Source: Candidatus Rifleibacteriota bacterium (GTDB lineage Bacteria; Muiribacteriota; Ozemobacteria; Ozemobacterales; Ozemobacteraceae). From it: a DNA stretch of 54,404 bases. The notes beneath the pieces were generated by a model. That model was not told where the DNA came from. It worked only from the letters and a program-made list of their open reading frames with translations, and ran no database searches. Made by a program: the position numbers and the translations under genes. Below, one piece after another: positions 40,855-49,045 of the stretch (positions within the stretch are counted from its first letter, which is position 1; each line of letters starts with the position of its first letter). The stretch covers positions 1 through 54,404 of the forward strand of contig JAHISQ010000150.1 in the NCBI GenBank assembly GCA_018818125.1, read 5' to 3'.

Positions 40855-41448
40855 TTATTTTGTTTTGTCGTTGCTGCCAAGTCCACCTAGAACCTGACTG
40901 ACAAAGTTTTGTGTGGATGGGAAGGGCGGTACACCGCCAAATCGCTTGACTGAAGCCGGATCGCTGTTGTATGAGGCGAGCGCCAGAGGCATATTTCCAC
41001 CGTTTCGTTGCAGCATGTCGGCGAGATGTTGAGTTCCCGCTTTTATGTTTTGCTCCGGGTCAAACGGGTTCTTGTAGCCGAGCTGACTGAAAATTTCAGG
41101 TTTGACTTGCATCAGTCCTAGATTCCCCTGTTTATCGACCGCTTTCGAGTTGTTGCCTGACGCAACGGCGATCAGCTGATGCACTAATTCCGGACTCAGA
41201 TTGTGTTCTTTTGAATATTTTTCAACCAGGGTTTCGACATCAGCTTTTAGATTGTTGGCAATATTGGTTGCTGCTGGATTAGTCGCAGGAGTAGCGTTGA
41301 TACCATCGGAAACCGGGGTTTTGGTAGCTTCGAGCATTGCTGCAGCAAAGGTTTGCTGCTCGCGTTTTGCGCGCTTGTGCGCCATGCCCTTAAAGCTCTG
41401 ATTTAAGCCATCAATGCGTTCGAGAATGCGGTTCATATTTTCAAGCAT
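40855..41448 (-). CDS. Lytic-transglycosylase-like (SLT) protein lacking the catalytic Glu
   Basis: The protein has 197 residues with no signal peptide. An N-terminal helical stretch is followed by an SLT domain (about 72-185). The typical motif LIxVESGFNPNAVSxxGxxGLMQ reads LIAVASGNNSKAVDKQGNLGLMQ here, so A96 stands where the catalytic Glu is expected (codon GCG). ALASYNSDP and the rest of the fold are kept. In flagellar operons SLT or peptidoglycan hydrolases open the wall for the rod. This one is likely inactive and may bind peptidoglycan or another flagellar protein. The missing signal peptide would fit export by the flagellar system itself. It overlaps fliJ by eight bases, with GGAG at the right distance. 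Confidence 0.82.
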   Translation of the reverse strand: MLENMNRILERIDGLNQSFKGMAHKRAKREQQTFAAAMLEATKTPVSDGINATPATNPAATNIANNLKADVETLVEKYSKEHNLSPELVHQLIAVASGNNSKAVDKQGNLGLMQVKPEIFSQLGYKNPFDPEQNIKAGTQHLADMLQRNGGNMPLALASYNSDPASVKRFGGVPPFPSTQNFVSQVLGGLGSNDKTK

Positions 41449-41893
41449 CGTCTAAATCTCCTGCCGCTTTTTTTGCCCGGTTGCCGTATTCGTCGAGCTT
41501 TTTCTGTTCCTTTTTGAGCATTTCCTTTTTATATGCCGCTTCGTCTTTTTCTTGCATTTTTTCGTAGGTCATGCGGCTACGACGCTTGATCATGAGCTCA
41601 TCAAAAATTTTCTGGCGCTGCTTTTCGAGACGCTCCAGTTCTTCTTCATGATACTCCCATGATCGTTGCAGGCGCGCGAGATAAGCCGGATACATCTGAA
41701 CCCGCATCATGTCGCCGGACAGCAGGTCTACAGCTTTATGTTCCAGTCCCTGATCATATTCGTCTTTGAACTTTTTGATTTCTGCTTTGGTCTCGTTGAT
41801 TTGCCCGTCCTTTTTGGCCAGACGGGCTTTGACCTCGTTCTCTTCATACAGGCAGATCTGTAGTAGTTGCTTAAAGCGAAAGACAAATGCCAT
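41441..41893 (-). CDS. fliJ: Flagellar export chaperone FliJ
   Basis: The 150-residue protein is almost entirely charged coiled coil (FRFKQLLQICLYEENEVKARLAKKDGQINETKAEIKKFKDEYDQGL...), starting with MAFVFRFKQLLQI, which is the FliJ family pattern. FliJ sits like the gamma-type stalk in the FliI ATPase ring and carries chaperones. It lies two bases after fliI. Sequence is poorly conserved in this family, so position is a large part of the argument. Confidence 0.87.
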   Translation of the reverse strand: MAFVFRFKQLLQICLYEENEVKARLAKKDGQINETKAEIKKFKDEYDQGLEHKAVDLLSGDMMRVQMYPAYLARLQRSWEYHEEELERLEKQRQKIFDELMIKRRSRMTYEKMQEKDEAAYKKEMLKKEQKKLDEYGNRAKKAAGDLDDA

Positions 41894-41895
41894 AA

Positions 41896-43215
41896 TCAGC
41901 CGCCCTGACCGACGATTTTTTTAAGTTCATTAACGCTTTTTTCATAGGTGAAAGCTTCATTTATCCCCTGTTTTATCAGCCCTACGATCAGCGGTTCTTT
42001 TTGTATAGCTTCGTCGATTTTAGGGTCTGAACCGGTTTTGTATGCCCCAAGGCTTATTGCATCGGCGTTTTTGATGTAGGTGGAATAAATGTTGCGCAGT
42101 TTGCCTGCCATTTCAAAGTGCGATTTTTCGCAGATTTCTGGCATCAGGCGAGAAATACTGCTGAGAATATCAACCGCCGGATAAATGTTCTGGTGAGCAA
42201 GTTCTCGGCTGAGCACGAGATGGCCGTCGAGAATACCGCGCACAGCGTCGGCTACCGGTTCGTCCATGTCGCCCCCTTCAACCAGCACTGTGTATATACC
42301 GGTGATCGAACCCTTGCGGGCAGTACCGGCACGCTCAAGCAGTTTGGGTAAGAGCGAAAAAACCGAAGGTGTGTAACCTCTGGTGGTTGGCGGTTCACCT
42401 ACTGCCAGGCCAATTTCGCGCTGAGCCAGCGCAAACCTGGTTACTGAGTCCATCATCAGCATTACTTTTTTGTCACGATCTCTGTAATACTCGGCGATTG
42501 CCGTGGCTGTGAATGCCGCTTTGACGCGAACCAGCGCTGGCTGATCAGAGGTCGCTACAACTACAATTGAGCGTCGCATGGCTTCCTCGCCAAGATCTTT
42601 TTCGACAAATTCACGAACTTCGCGTCCTCGCTCTCCAACCAGCGCGATAACATTGATGTCGGCCTGAGAAGAGCGGCATATCATGCCCATCAGGGTGCTT
42701 TTGCCAACCCCTGAGCCGGCAAAGATACCCATACGCTGGCCGCTGCCAATGGTAAGCAAACTGTCGATAACTTTTACACCGGTTACCAGCGGAGCATTGA
42801 TGCGCTTACGAGTCATCGGATTGGGGGGCTCGCGGTTGATGGGAACCCGTGCTATATCAGGAGAAAGATCGCCTTTTTCATCTATTGGAAATCCGAGACC
42901 GTCTATCATGCGTCCGAGCAGTTCGTCGCCGGCTGGGGCAGTAAGCGGCATGCCGGTCGGAATGACTTCGCTGCCTTGTCTGATGCCTTCGGTGTGAATA
43001 AGCGGCATGAGCAGGACGCTTCCGCGCCTGAAGCCAACAATTTCGCAGGGCAGGGGACCGCTTGGCGTTATAATGTGGCAAACGTCACCGACTGGGTTTT
43101 GTGGCCCGGTGGCTTCGATCAAAAGCCCGACAACCTGGGTAACTTTGCCGTTTACTCTTATCGGGTCAGTATTGGCCAGGGTCGCTGCATAGTCTGAGAA
43201 TGAAAAATCGTTCAT
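41896..43215 (-). CDS. fliI: Flagellar export ATPase FliI
   Basis: This 439-residue member of the F1-beta-like ATPases energises the flagellar type III export apparatus. Walker A reads AGSGVGKST (166-174), and VALVGERGREVREFV, MMDSVTRFALAQREIGLAVGEPPTTRGYTPSVFSLLPKLLERAG and GSITGIYTVLVEGGDMDEPVAD are all FliI-diagnostic. Its ATG overlaps the fliH stop (ATGA), and fliJ follows after two bases, so H, I and J are coupled. Confidence 0.97.
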   Translation of the reverse strand: MNDFSFSDYAATLANTDPIRVNGKVTQVVGLLIEATGPQNPVGDVCHIITPSGPLPCEIVGFRRGSVLLMPLIHTEGIRQGSEVIPTGMPLTAPAGDELLGRMIDGLGFPIDEKGDLSPDIARVPINREPPNPMTRKRINAPLVTGVKVIDSLLTIGSGQRMGIFAGSGVGKSTLMGMICRSSQADINVIALVGERGREVREFVEKDLGEEAMRRSIVVVATSDQPALVRVKAAFTATAIAEYYRDRDKKVMLMMDSVTRFALAQREIGLAVGEPPTTRGYTPSVFSLLPKLLERAGTARKGSITGIYTVLVEGGDMDEPVADAVRGILDGHLVLSRELAHQNIYPAVDILSSISRLMPEICEKSHFEMAGKLRNIYSTYIKNADAISLGAYKTGSDPKIDEAIQKEPLIVGLIKQGINEAFTYEKSVNELKKIVGQGG

Positions 43216-44324
43216 GTATTGGCAAGCGTCTTTCTGAACTTGTTGAGCAGAGCGCGTTCAAGCTCGCGAGACTGCGATTCGATGGTAGCGTCTATGGTGC
43301 CGACACCGGTTTCGATCTTGATGCCACCCGGAGAAAGGGTTGGATCTTCTATTATGCGCAGCTCGTTAACCGAGCCGAGGCGCGCCATGAACTGCTCTTT
43401 GTGAGCCTGGCACATGGCTTTATCTCTGATGTTGATGCGCAAGACAATCTTGTCGACCTCAGAGACACGATTGAGAGCCTGGTCGATGTTTTTGAGCACG
43501 ATTTCGGGCTGAGCTATGGGCTCGACCTTAATGACCGCGCGGGCAAAGGAGATGACCAGTTTGAGCATTTCTTCTTCAGAAGCCTTAAGAATGCCCATTC
43601 GACTGGTTTGCAGCTCGTTGATGAGGGCTTCGCTTTCCTGCATCAGAGTTTGCCAATCCAGCGCGGCCTCGTGCAGACCTTGCACTTCTCCTGCTGCTAT
43701 GCCTTTTTCTTCACCGAGCGCATAGCCTTCTTTGTAGGCCTTGTCGCGAACCGAATCAACTTCCAGCCGTGCAGCCTTTTTGATCGCCTCTGCTTCGGCT
43801 TTGGATGTTTCTACAATGGTTGTGGCGGTTTCACGCGCTGTCTGAATGCTTTTACTGGCATCTGCGTCATTATCCTGCCGCTTTTTGAGCGCCGTCTGAC
43901 TGAAATCCTGTTCTTGTGCCGTCAGCTTGCCTTCTTTGTTTTTAAGCTCTTCTTCCCAGTTGCGCAGTTCTTCTTCCAGGGCTTCAAGTTCGAGCTCCTT
44001 GAGCTTGATCGCTTCGAGTGCCGCGGCGTGCCGTGATTTCTTGGCGGCAGGAGATAGAAATGAAACTGGCTCGGGCGCAGGCTGTGGTGCGGGCGCACCG
44101 GTCGCTTTTTCGTCTTCTTCGCCAGTCTTTGCCGGCTTGGTTAAGATTTTTTCGCCTGAACCGGCCAGATGCTCCGGCGATAAAGCGCGAAATGTCTCTA
44201 CGGCAAATGCATCTTCTGACGGTTCGAGATCTTGTTCTGGTTTAGCGATCTTCTGGTGGTGATCGATAAATATCGGCTTTTTGCTGTCGAAATTTATCTG
44301 ATGCGCCTTGAAAATTTTGCCCAT
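43212..44324 (-). CDS. fliH: Flagellar export regulator FliH
   Basis: This 370-residue protein binds and regulates FliI and links it to the C-ring. The N-terminal half is disordered and low-complexity (Pro/Ala/Glu), followed by a charged coiled coil with repeating Ala/Glu/Lys and a V-ATPase-E-like C-terminal domain (LVISFARAVIKVEPIAQPEIVLKNIDQAL, ELRIIEDPTLSPGGIKIETGVGTIDATIESQSRELERALL). It is longer than E. coli FliH (about 235) because of the N-terminal extension. It lies between the fliG paralogue and fliI. Confidence 0.92.
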   Translation of the reverse strand: MGKIFKAHQINFDSKKPIFIDHHQKIAKPEQDLEPSEDAFAVETFRALSPEHLAGSGEKILTKPAKTGEEDEKATGAPAPQPAPEPVSFLSPAAKKSRHAAALEAIKLKELELEALEEELRNWEEELKNKEGKLTAQEQDFSQTALKKRQDNDADASKSIQTARETATTIVETSKAEAEAIKKAARLEVDSVRDKAYKEGYALGEEKGIAAGEVQGLHEAALDWQTLMQESEALINELQTSRMGILKASEEEMLKLVISFARAVIKVEPIAQPEIVLKNIDQALNRVSEVDKIVLRINIRDKAMCQAHKEQFMARLGSVNELRIIEDPTLSPGGIKIETGVGTIDATIESQSRELERALLNKFRKTLANT

Positions 44325-44338
44325 GTTTTGAGGTTTCC

Positions 44339-44785
44339 TTAATATGCCAGATCGTCGCTAGGTCGGCTTAAGAACAGTTCTTTGCTGTTCATCAGCTCTG
44401 CAACAACAGCCAGGATACGGTCTCTAGCCGCATCTACCTCGGATTCACGCGCTCGACCAAGTCTGGTGATTTCTTCCTTGAGGTCATTCAGGGCGCGTTG
44501 CGACATGTTAGCTGCAATGTTTTTGAGTACCGCAGTTGGTGCGCCCTGTAATGAAATCGCAAGGTCGCGAATTCGGATCGTTTTGAGAAGACGCTGCAGT
44601 CCGCGTGAATCGGCGTAGGCAAGATCATCGAAGAGAAGTATGTGGCGTCGCAATTCGAGAACAACCTGCGGCAGATCCTTTTGCAGTCCGCCAAGAATGT
44701 GTCGGTTGGTTTTTGCATCGCAGTGCCGCATGATGTTGGCAAGTATTTCCAGACCAGTGCTGTTTCCCAGTTGTCTATTAGCCAA
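44339..44785 (-). CDS. FliG C-terminal-domain paralogue
   Basis: The protein has 148 residues with a TTG start, preceded by a strong AGGAGG. It aligns along its whole length with the C-terminal part of the upstream FliG, residue n here matching FliG residue n+200 (GLQRLLKTIRIRDLAISLQGA against SLQRLMKEIDMKDLSISLKG). It lacks the N and most of the middle domain, so it cannot attach to FliF in the usual way. In the segment that holds torque charges in FliG, D260, E269 and D271 correspond to S60, T69 and R71 here, a net loss or reversal of negative charge. It overlaps fliG by eight bases, so it is coupled to it. It may be a switch modifier, a stator-contact variant or a decaying duplicate. Confidence 0.85.
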   Translation of the reverse strand: MANRQLGNSTGLEILANIMRHCDAKTNRHILGGLQKDLPQVVLELRRHILLFDDLAYADSRGLQRLLKTIRIRDLAISLQGAPTAVLKNIAANMSQRALNDLKEEITRLGRARESEVDAARDRILAVVAELMNSKELFLSRPSDDLAY

Positions 44786-45827
44786 TCAGTTCCTCCTCTC
44801 CCGGTCGAGAAATTACGATCTCGCCCCTTGCTTCGAGTTTTTTCACAACTGCCACGATACGCTGCTGTGCCTGATCGACGTCGCGCATGCGCACCGGGCC
44901 CATGTAGGCCATTTCTTCCTTGAGCATTTCTGCTGCACGTTTTGACATGTTTTTGTAGAACTTTTCTTTGACTTCGTCGGTAACGCCCTTGAGCGAGATC
45001 GAGAGATCTTTCATGTCGATTTCCTTCATCAGGCGCTGTAGGCTGCGATCGTCGATAAGTACCACATCTTCGAATACGAACAGGCGCTTTTTGACTTCTT
45101 CTGCCAAGCTTGGCTCCTGAACTTCCATGGTTTCGATGATGTTCTTTTCGACAGCACGTTCGACTGCGTTCAATACGCCGATAAGAGAGTCTATACCGCC
45201 GACACTGGTGAAATCCTGACCAATAATCGAAGACAGACGCTCTTCGAGATAGTTTTCAACTTCTCTGGTAACATCAGGACTGGTGCGATCCATCAGCGCC
45301 AGGCGCTTGGCGATTTCAACCTGAGTGTCAGGCATCATCGACTGCAGAATTACCGCAGCCTTTTCAGGTTGCAGGTATGCCAGTATTAGAGCGACTGTTT
45401 GTGGGTGCTCGTTCTGAATAAGTGTTGCCAACTGAGTAGGGTCAGCAGTTCTGGCCGCTTCGAATGGCTGTATCTGTAGTGAAGTTCCCATTTTGGCAAG
45501 TATTTCGAGAGCCTTGCCCGGGCCGATGGTTTGCTCAAGCAGGTGCTTGGCGTATTCGAGACCGCCTTCTGCGTAGAACTTTCGCGCCATCATCTGTTGC
45601 TCGAATTCGAAGAGCACGGCCAGCTTGTCTTCGGTCGAAATCTTGCGCTGTTTGGCAATCTCAATGGTCAGAGTTTCGATCTCTGAATCTGAGAGAGACT
45701 GCAGGATTGCGCCGCTGGTTTCCGGGCCAAGAAAAATCAGTAGAATTGCAGCTTTGGATCGACCTGGTATGTCGAGTATCGGCAGCTCATCAATCTTGAT
45801 CGGAGGCAGGTCATCTTCCATGTTCAC
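44778..45827 (-). CDS. fliG: Flagellar motor switch protein FliG
   Basis: FliG is the rotor subunit that binds FliF and FliM and contacts the stators. It has 349 residues: an N-terminal domain with KAAILLIFLGPETSGAILQSL, a middle domain with the EHPQ motif (140-143) and LAYLQPEKAAVIL, then the C-terminal domain with the torque helix (about 252-280, FEDVVLIDDRSLQRLMKEIDMKDLSISL) and VRMRDVDQAQQRIV near the end. GTG 45827 is chosen because AGGAG stands seven bases before it. ATG 45821 is the alternative. It lies between fliF and its short paralogue. Confidence 0.97.
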   Translation of the reverse strand: MNMEDDLPPIKIDELPILDIPGRSKAAILLIFLGPETSGAILQSLSDSEIETLTIEIAKQRKISTEDKLAVLFEFEQQMMARKFYAEGGLEYAKHLLEQTIGPGKALEILAKMGTSLQIQPFEAARTADPTQLATLIQNEHPQTVALILAYLQPEKAAVILQSMMPDTQVEIAKRLALMDRTSPDVTREVENYLEERLSSIIGQDFTSVGGIDSLIGVLNAVERAVEKNIIETMEVQEPSLAEEVKKRLFVFEDVVLIDDRSLQRLMKEIDMKDLSISLKGVTDEVKEKFYKNMSKRAAEMLKEEMAYMGPVRMRDVDQAQQRIVAVVKKLEARGEIVISRPGEEELIG

Positions 45828-45843
45828 ATTCTGACTCCTATGA

Positions 45844-47742
45844 TTACTTGCTCAGCCACAGGCGCAATACCTGCACTGCATCTTCGGGTTTACTGACGAC
45901 CAGATCTCTGACGCGTTTCTCAAGAAGCTCACGGGCGTTAGCCTGGTCATTGAGCTTGGACAGCTCTTCTTCTCTTTCGCGGTCGCGTTCTTTGATGATG
46001 ACGTCGAGTCTGGCGAGACCCTCGGCGAGTGAGCCGTTGTCTTTTTTCTGAAATGCTTCGCGATAGACAAACTGCTCTTCTGGTGTCATCTCTTCAAAAT
46101 CAGGGGGAAGGTTGTCATTGTCAGTGGCATATTGATAAGCCTGGTGACGAAGATCCTGAACCTTACGCTTCTTCTCTTCCAGGTTGCCAATTTCCGGGAA
46201 GAAATTCTTAATGTCCTTGAAGCGTCTTTCCCAGTCCTGCCATTTTTGATCGTTCTGACGCAGCGAGGCATTGTCGCGGGCATGTTTAAGAGCTTCTGCT
46301 TCTACCGCAGCCTCGGCAAGGCGCTCTTGCTCTCTGGCAAGTGCTCTGGCTCTCGATACCCTGACAAAAATGTAGATCAGGCCGAGAAATACCGGGAATG
46401 ACATGAGTAGGCCTACAACGATCATGAACATCTGTTTCTCCTGCTGCTTCTTCAGGTCAAAGGCGGCTTTGGCACGATCTAGCTCGTCGTTCCTGAATGG
46501 TAATACCATCAGCGCGAGTTTGTCGCCGCGTTCTTTGTCAAAGCCGACTGTGGTTTTCGCTATTTCTGTGATCTTCTCTTCGAGCGTGCCCATGGCGGCC
46601 GGGTCGTCGTTCAATACCACCGAAACAGTCAAGCGTCGAATGGTGCCCTGTTCCTTGATAAATTTTTCTTTTGAGGTTGTGTAAATAACATTGCGTATGG
46701 ACGCTTTGCGGGAATATTCGTTCCAGGTCGAATTCTCGGTGCCCGGATAAGCTGGTGCACCGGGAGGCAGATTTGAGTTTACGCCAGGCTCGCCGTCTTC
46801 GACGAGATCTTTTCCTTTATACTGCTCTTCTTCCAACTTCTCTGAGGCAACAACGCCGGTGTTAGAGCCTTCTACGGGCGGAATTACGACGTCGCTGATG
46901 GCTTCTTTCTGGTCAAAATCCATGTCGAGTCTGACTCTGACAATCGCTCTGCCATAGCCAAAAGAGGTTTCGAGTAGGCTCTGCAGCTCAGAACACAGGT
47001 GTTTTTCGCGACTGCGCGTGTATTTCATCTGTGTGCTTTGAACCTTGTCAAGTGTCATCGCTTCTTCATCTTCGATGATTCTGGTCAGGTCTCTGGCTTC
47101 GGTGTCAGCAATTCTGATCTTGTCGGGGCTCAGGCCTTCAACAGCTGAACAAACCCAGTCACGTATGGCTCGAACTTGATCCTGATTGATTTCTGCGCCT
47201 GGGTGCAGCTTTAACAGAATACTGGCTGAGGTTTCTCTCTGATCTTCCTTGAAAACTTCCTTTTTTGGCTTAACGATGCTGACGCTGGCTTCTTCTATCG
47301 GTCCCATACGTATCAGGGTTTCTTCAAGCTCTGCCTGCAGGCCGCGCACGTAATTAAGATCGAATTCCTGCTGGGTGGTGCCCGAAAACATTGAGCGCTT
47401 ATCGATGAGTGTCTGCCAACCGGCTTTTGCCTCTGGCAGGGTTTTTTCCTGGGCAAGCTGAAGCAGGATGTATGACTTGTCGGTTAAGGGCACAAGAACA
47501 TCGGTACTGTCGTTACCGAGCTTGTATTCTACATTCAGCTCTTGAAGCTTGGCGGTTATCTTGCCGGCATCTTCAATCTTGAGTTTCTCTTCAAAGAGAG
47601 GGGTAAACTCTTTTTGCGTGCCCCACATTGAAGCGGTGGCGATACCAAGAATTACTACGCCTACAATTACTACCAGCGCAATCTGCTGGCTTCTGGGTAA
47701 TTTTGCTATCGGTTCCCATAGTTGCCTGAAAAAATCGGTCAT
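45844..47742 (-). CDS. fliF: Flagellar MS-ring protein FliF
   Basis: The 632-residue membrane protein forms the MS-ring. It has a transmembrane helix at about 20-40, ring-building motifs (FTPLFEEKLKIEDAGKITAKLQELNVEYKLG, ERTSASI-type motif here RETSASILLKLHPG, and VSAVEGLSPDKIRIADTEAR), a periplasmic region, and a second transmembrane helix (about 434-458). The C-terminal cytoplasmic part is longer than usual (about 170 residues) and ends in a FliG-binding-like stretch (VRDLVVSKPEDAVQVLRLWL). A double GGAGTAGGGAGTAG element provides the ribosome site. Confidence 0.95.
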   Translation of the reverse strand: MTDFFRQLWEPIAKLPRSQQIALVVIVGVVILGIATASMWGTQKEFTPLFEEKLKIEDAGKITAKLQELNVEYKLGNDSTDVLVPLTDKSYILLQLAQEKTLPEAKAGWQTLIDKRSMFSGTTQQEFDLNYVRGLQAELEETLIRMGPIEEASVSIVKPKKEVFKEDQRETSASILLKLHPGAEINQDQVRAIRDWVCSAVEGLSPDKIRIADTEARDLTRIIEDEEAMTLDKVQSTQMKYTRSREKHLCSELQSLLETSFGYGRAIVRVRLDMDFDQKEAISDVVIPPVEGSNTGVVASEKLEEEQYKGKDLVEDGEPGVNSNLPPGAPAYPGTENSTWNEYSRKASIRNVIYTTSKEKFIKEQGTIRRLTVSVVLNDDPAAMGTLEEKITEIAKTTVGFDKERGDKLALMVLPFRNDELDRAKAAFDLKKQQEKQMFMIVVGLLMSFPVFLGLIYIFVRVSRARALAREQERLAEAAVEAEALKHARDNASLRQNDQKWQDWERRFKDIKNFFPEIGNLEEKKRKVQDLRHQAYQYATDNDNLPPDFEEMTPEEQFVYREAFQKKDNGSLAEGLARLDVIIKERDREREEELSKLNDQANARELLEKRVRDLVVSKPEDAVQVLRLWLSK

Positions 47743-47855
47743 CGTCTGCTACTCCCTACTCCCTGTTGTGCCCTGTGTATGTTATTTGTTTTTCCGGCTT
47801 TGGAGTTTAATAGATTATTTATAGTACGACAGAATAAATCTGTAAAGACTAAAAA

Positions 47856-48152
47856 TTAAAAATTCATACGCATTATTTCTTTATATGCCTCTAACACTTT
47901 GCCTCTGACTTCAAGGGTCAGATTCATCGCAATCTTAGCTTTTTCGGCGGCAATCATGACATCATGCAGATTTTCTACACGACCAAGAACGGCATCCTGA
48001 GTCAGTCTGTTTGACTCCTTGCCGAGTGCGTCGACCTCGCCAATAGCAGTCTGAAATTTGTCGAGAAACATACCCCATTGCTCCTTGGCATTGGTGGTCG
48101 GTTTCGTTGGCTTACTGCTAATTTCTGCCCATGGGTTACTTGCCACTTTCAT
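47856..48152 (-). CDS. fliE: Flagellar hook-basal body protein FliE
   Basis: This 98-residue rod component connects the MS-ring and rod. The end reads MIAAEKAKIAMNLTLEVRGKVLEAYKEIMRMNF, the hallmark of FliE, and the N-terminal part is helical. It lies six bases after flgC and 113 bases before fliF. Confidence 0.94.
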   Translation of the reverse strand: MKVASNPWAEISSKPTKPTTNAKEQWGMFLDKFQTAIGEVDALGKESNRLTQDAVLGRVENLHDVMIAAEKAKIAMNLTLEVRGKVLEAYKEIMRMNF

Positions 48153-48158
48153 CGTTTA

Positions 48159-48599
48159 TTACCTTCCACCTATACCTAGCGCTGAATTGGTCATATCCTT
48201 TGCCGAGTTGATACAGGTTACGTTCGCTTCGTAGGCACGTGTGGCGGTGATCATGTCCACCATTTCGTGCACAATGTTGATGTTCGGTCGCCGAACATAT
48301 CCTTCGGCGTCAGCATCGGGGTGTTCGGGATTATACTCCATTTTGAACGGTGCCATATCCTCCATGATCGCGTTTACTCTAACACCGCGGCCAGCTACCT
48401 GTGGATTGAGACGATCCTGGAACGGCCAATGTCCCTGTGCGTTGCGCGCCTGGAATATTACCATCTTGCGTCTGAACGGCTGACCGTCTTCGGTTCTAGT
48501 GGTATTAACATTGGCGATGTTGTTCGAAATGACATCCATACGCAGTCGTTCTGCGGTCAAGCCGGAAGAAGAAGTGTCAATTGCTTTGAACATGCCCAT
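48159..48599 (-). CDS. flgC: Flagellar basal-body rod protein FlgC
   Basis: This 146-residue proximal rod subunit begins with the rod-family motif SSSGLTAERLRMDVISNNIANVNTTRTEDGQPFRRK and ends with the helix MVDMITATRAYEANVTCINSAKDM. VRRPNINIVHEMVDMI is also typical of FlgC. Its ATG shares one base with the flgB stop. Confidence 0.96.
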   Translation of the reverse strand: MGMFKAIDTSSSGLTAERLRMDVISNNIANVNTTRTEDGQPFRRKMVIFQARNAQGHWPFQDRLNPQVAGRGVRVNAIMEDMAPFKMEYNPEHPDADAEGYVRRPNINIVHEMVDMITATRAYEANVTCINSAKDMTNSALGIGGR

Positions 48600-49021
48600 T
48601 ATGCTCTACCTCCTCTGCTGATAACATCGTTTAAGCCCGCAAACATTGCGGCAAGGCGGGTGGCGTGAATTTGGTAAGTCATTGTGTTCTTGGCCAGATC
48701 GCTCATTTCTACGTCGATATCGACATTGTTTTTGTCGTTGCGCATTACGTGCATGCGATCTTTGATGGTAGTCGGGCCGACATCATGATAGTTTATCTCG
48801 CCGATCGGAATGTGCTTGTCGCTCTCGCGTCGGCCGACCAGATCTACCTTGCCGTCAAAAACCTTTGCCATCTCGTCTTCGAAGGTGACAATCTGGCGTT
48901 TGAAAAGAGGAGTGTTGACGTTGGAAATATTGTTGGATATTACCCGATGCCGCACGGACGAAACTTCCAGCCCTTTGGCGAGAAGATTTAAAGTAGCGGT
49001 TCCGGTCAATCTTTCAAACAT
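48599..49021 (-). CDS. flgB: Flagellar basal-body rod protein FlgB
   Basis: This 140-residue proximal rod subunit shows LLAKGLEVSSVRHRVISNNISNVNTPLFKRQIVTFEDEM near the N-terminus and NNVDIDVEMSDLAKNTMTYQIHATRLAAMFAGLNDVI at the end, which is the FlgB pattern. It is the first flagellar gene after hslU in this run, 24 bases downstream. Confidence 0.96.
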   Translation of the reverse strand: MFERLTGTATLNLLAKGLEVSSVRHRVISNNISNVNTPLFKRQIVTFEDEMAKVFDGKVDLVGRRESDKHIPIGEINYHDVGPTTIKDRMHVMRNDKNNVDIDVEMSDLAKNTMTYQIHATRLAAMFAGLNDVISRGGRA

Positions 49022-49045
49022 TTTTTGTCTCCCTTACGATTCAAA

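Noticed and set aside
43200..44036. 278-residue plus-strand open frame opposite fliH
   Set aside because: It is antisense to a well-supported fliH, has no ribosome site and gives a cysteine- and phenylalanine-rich, low-quality protein. It is a shadow of the coding strand.
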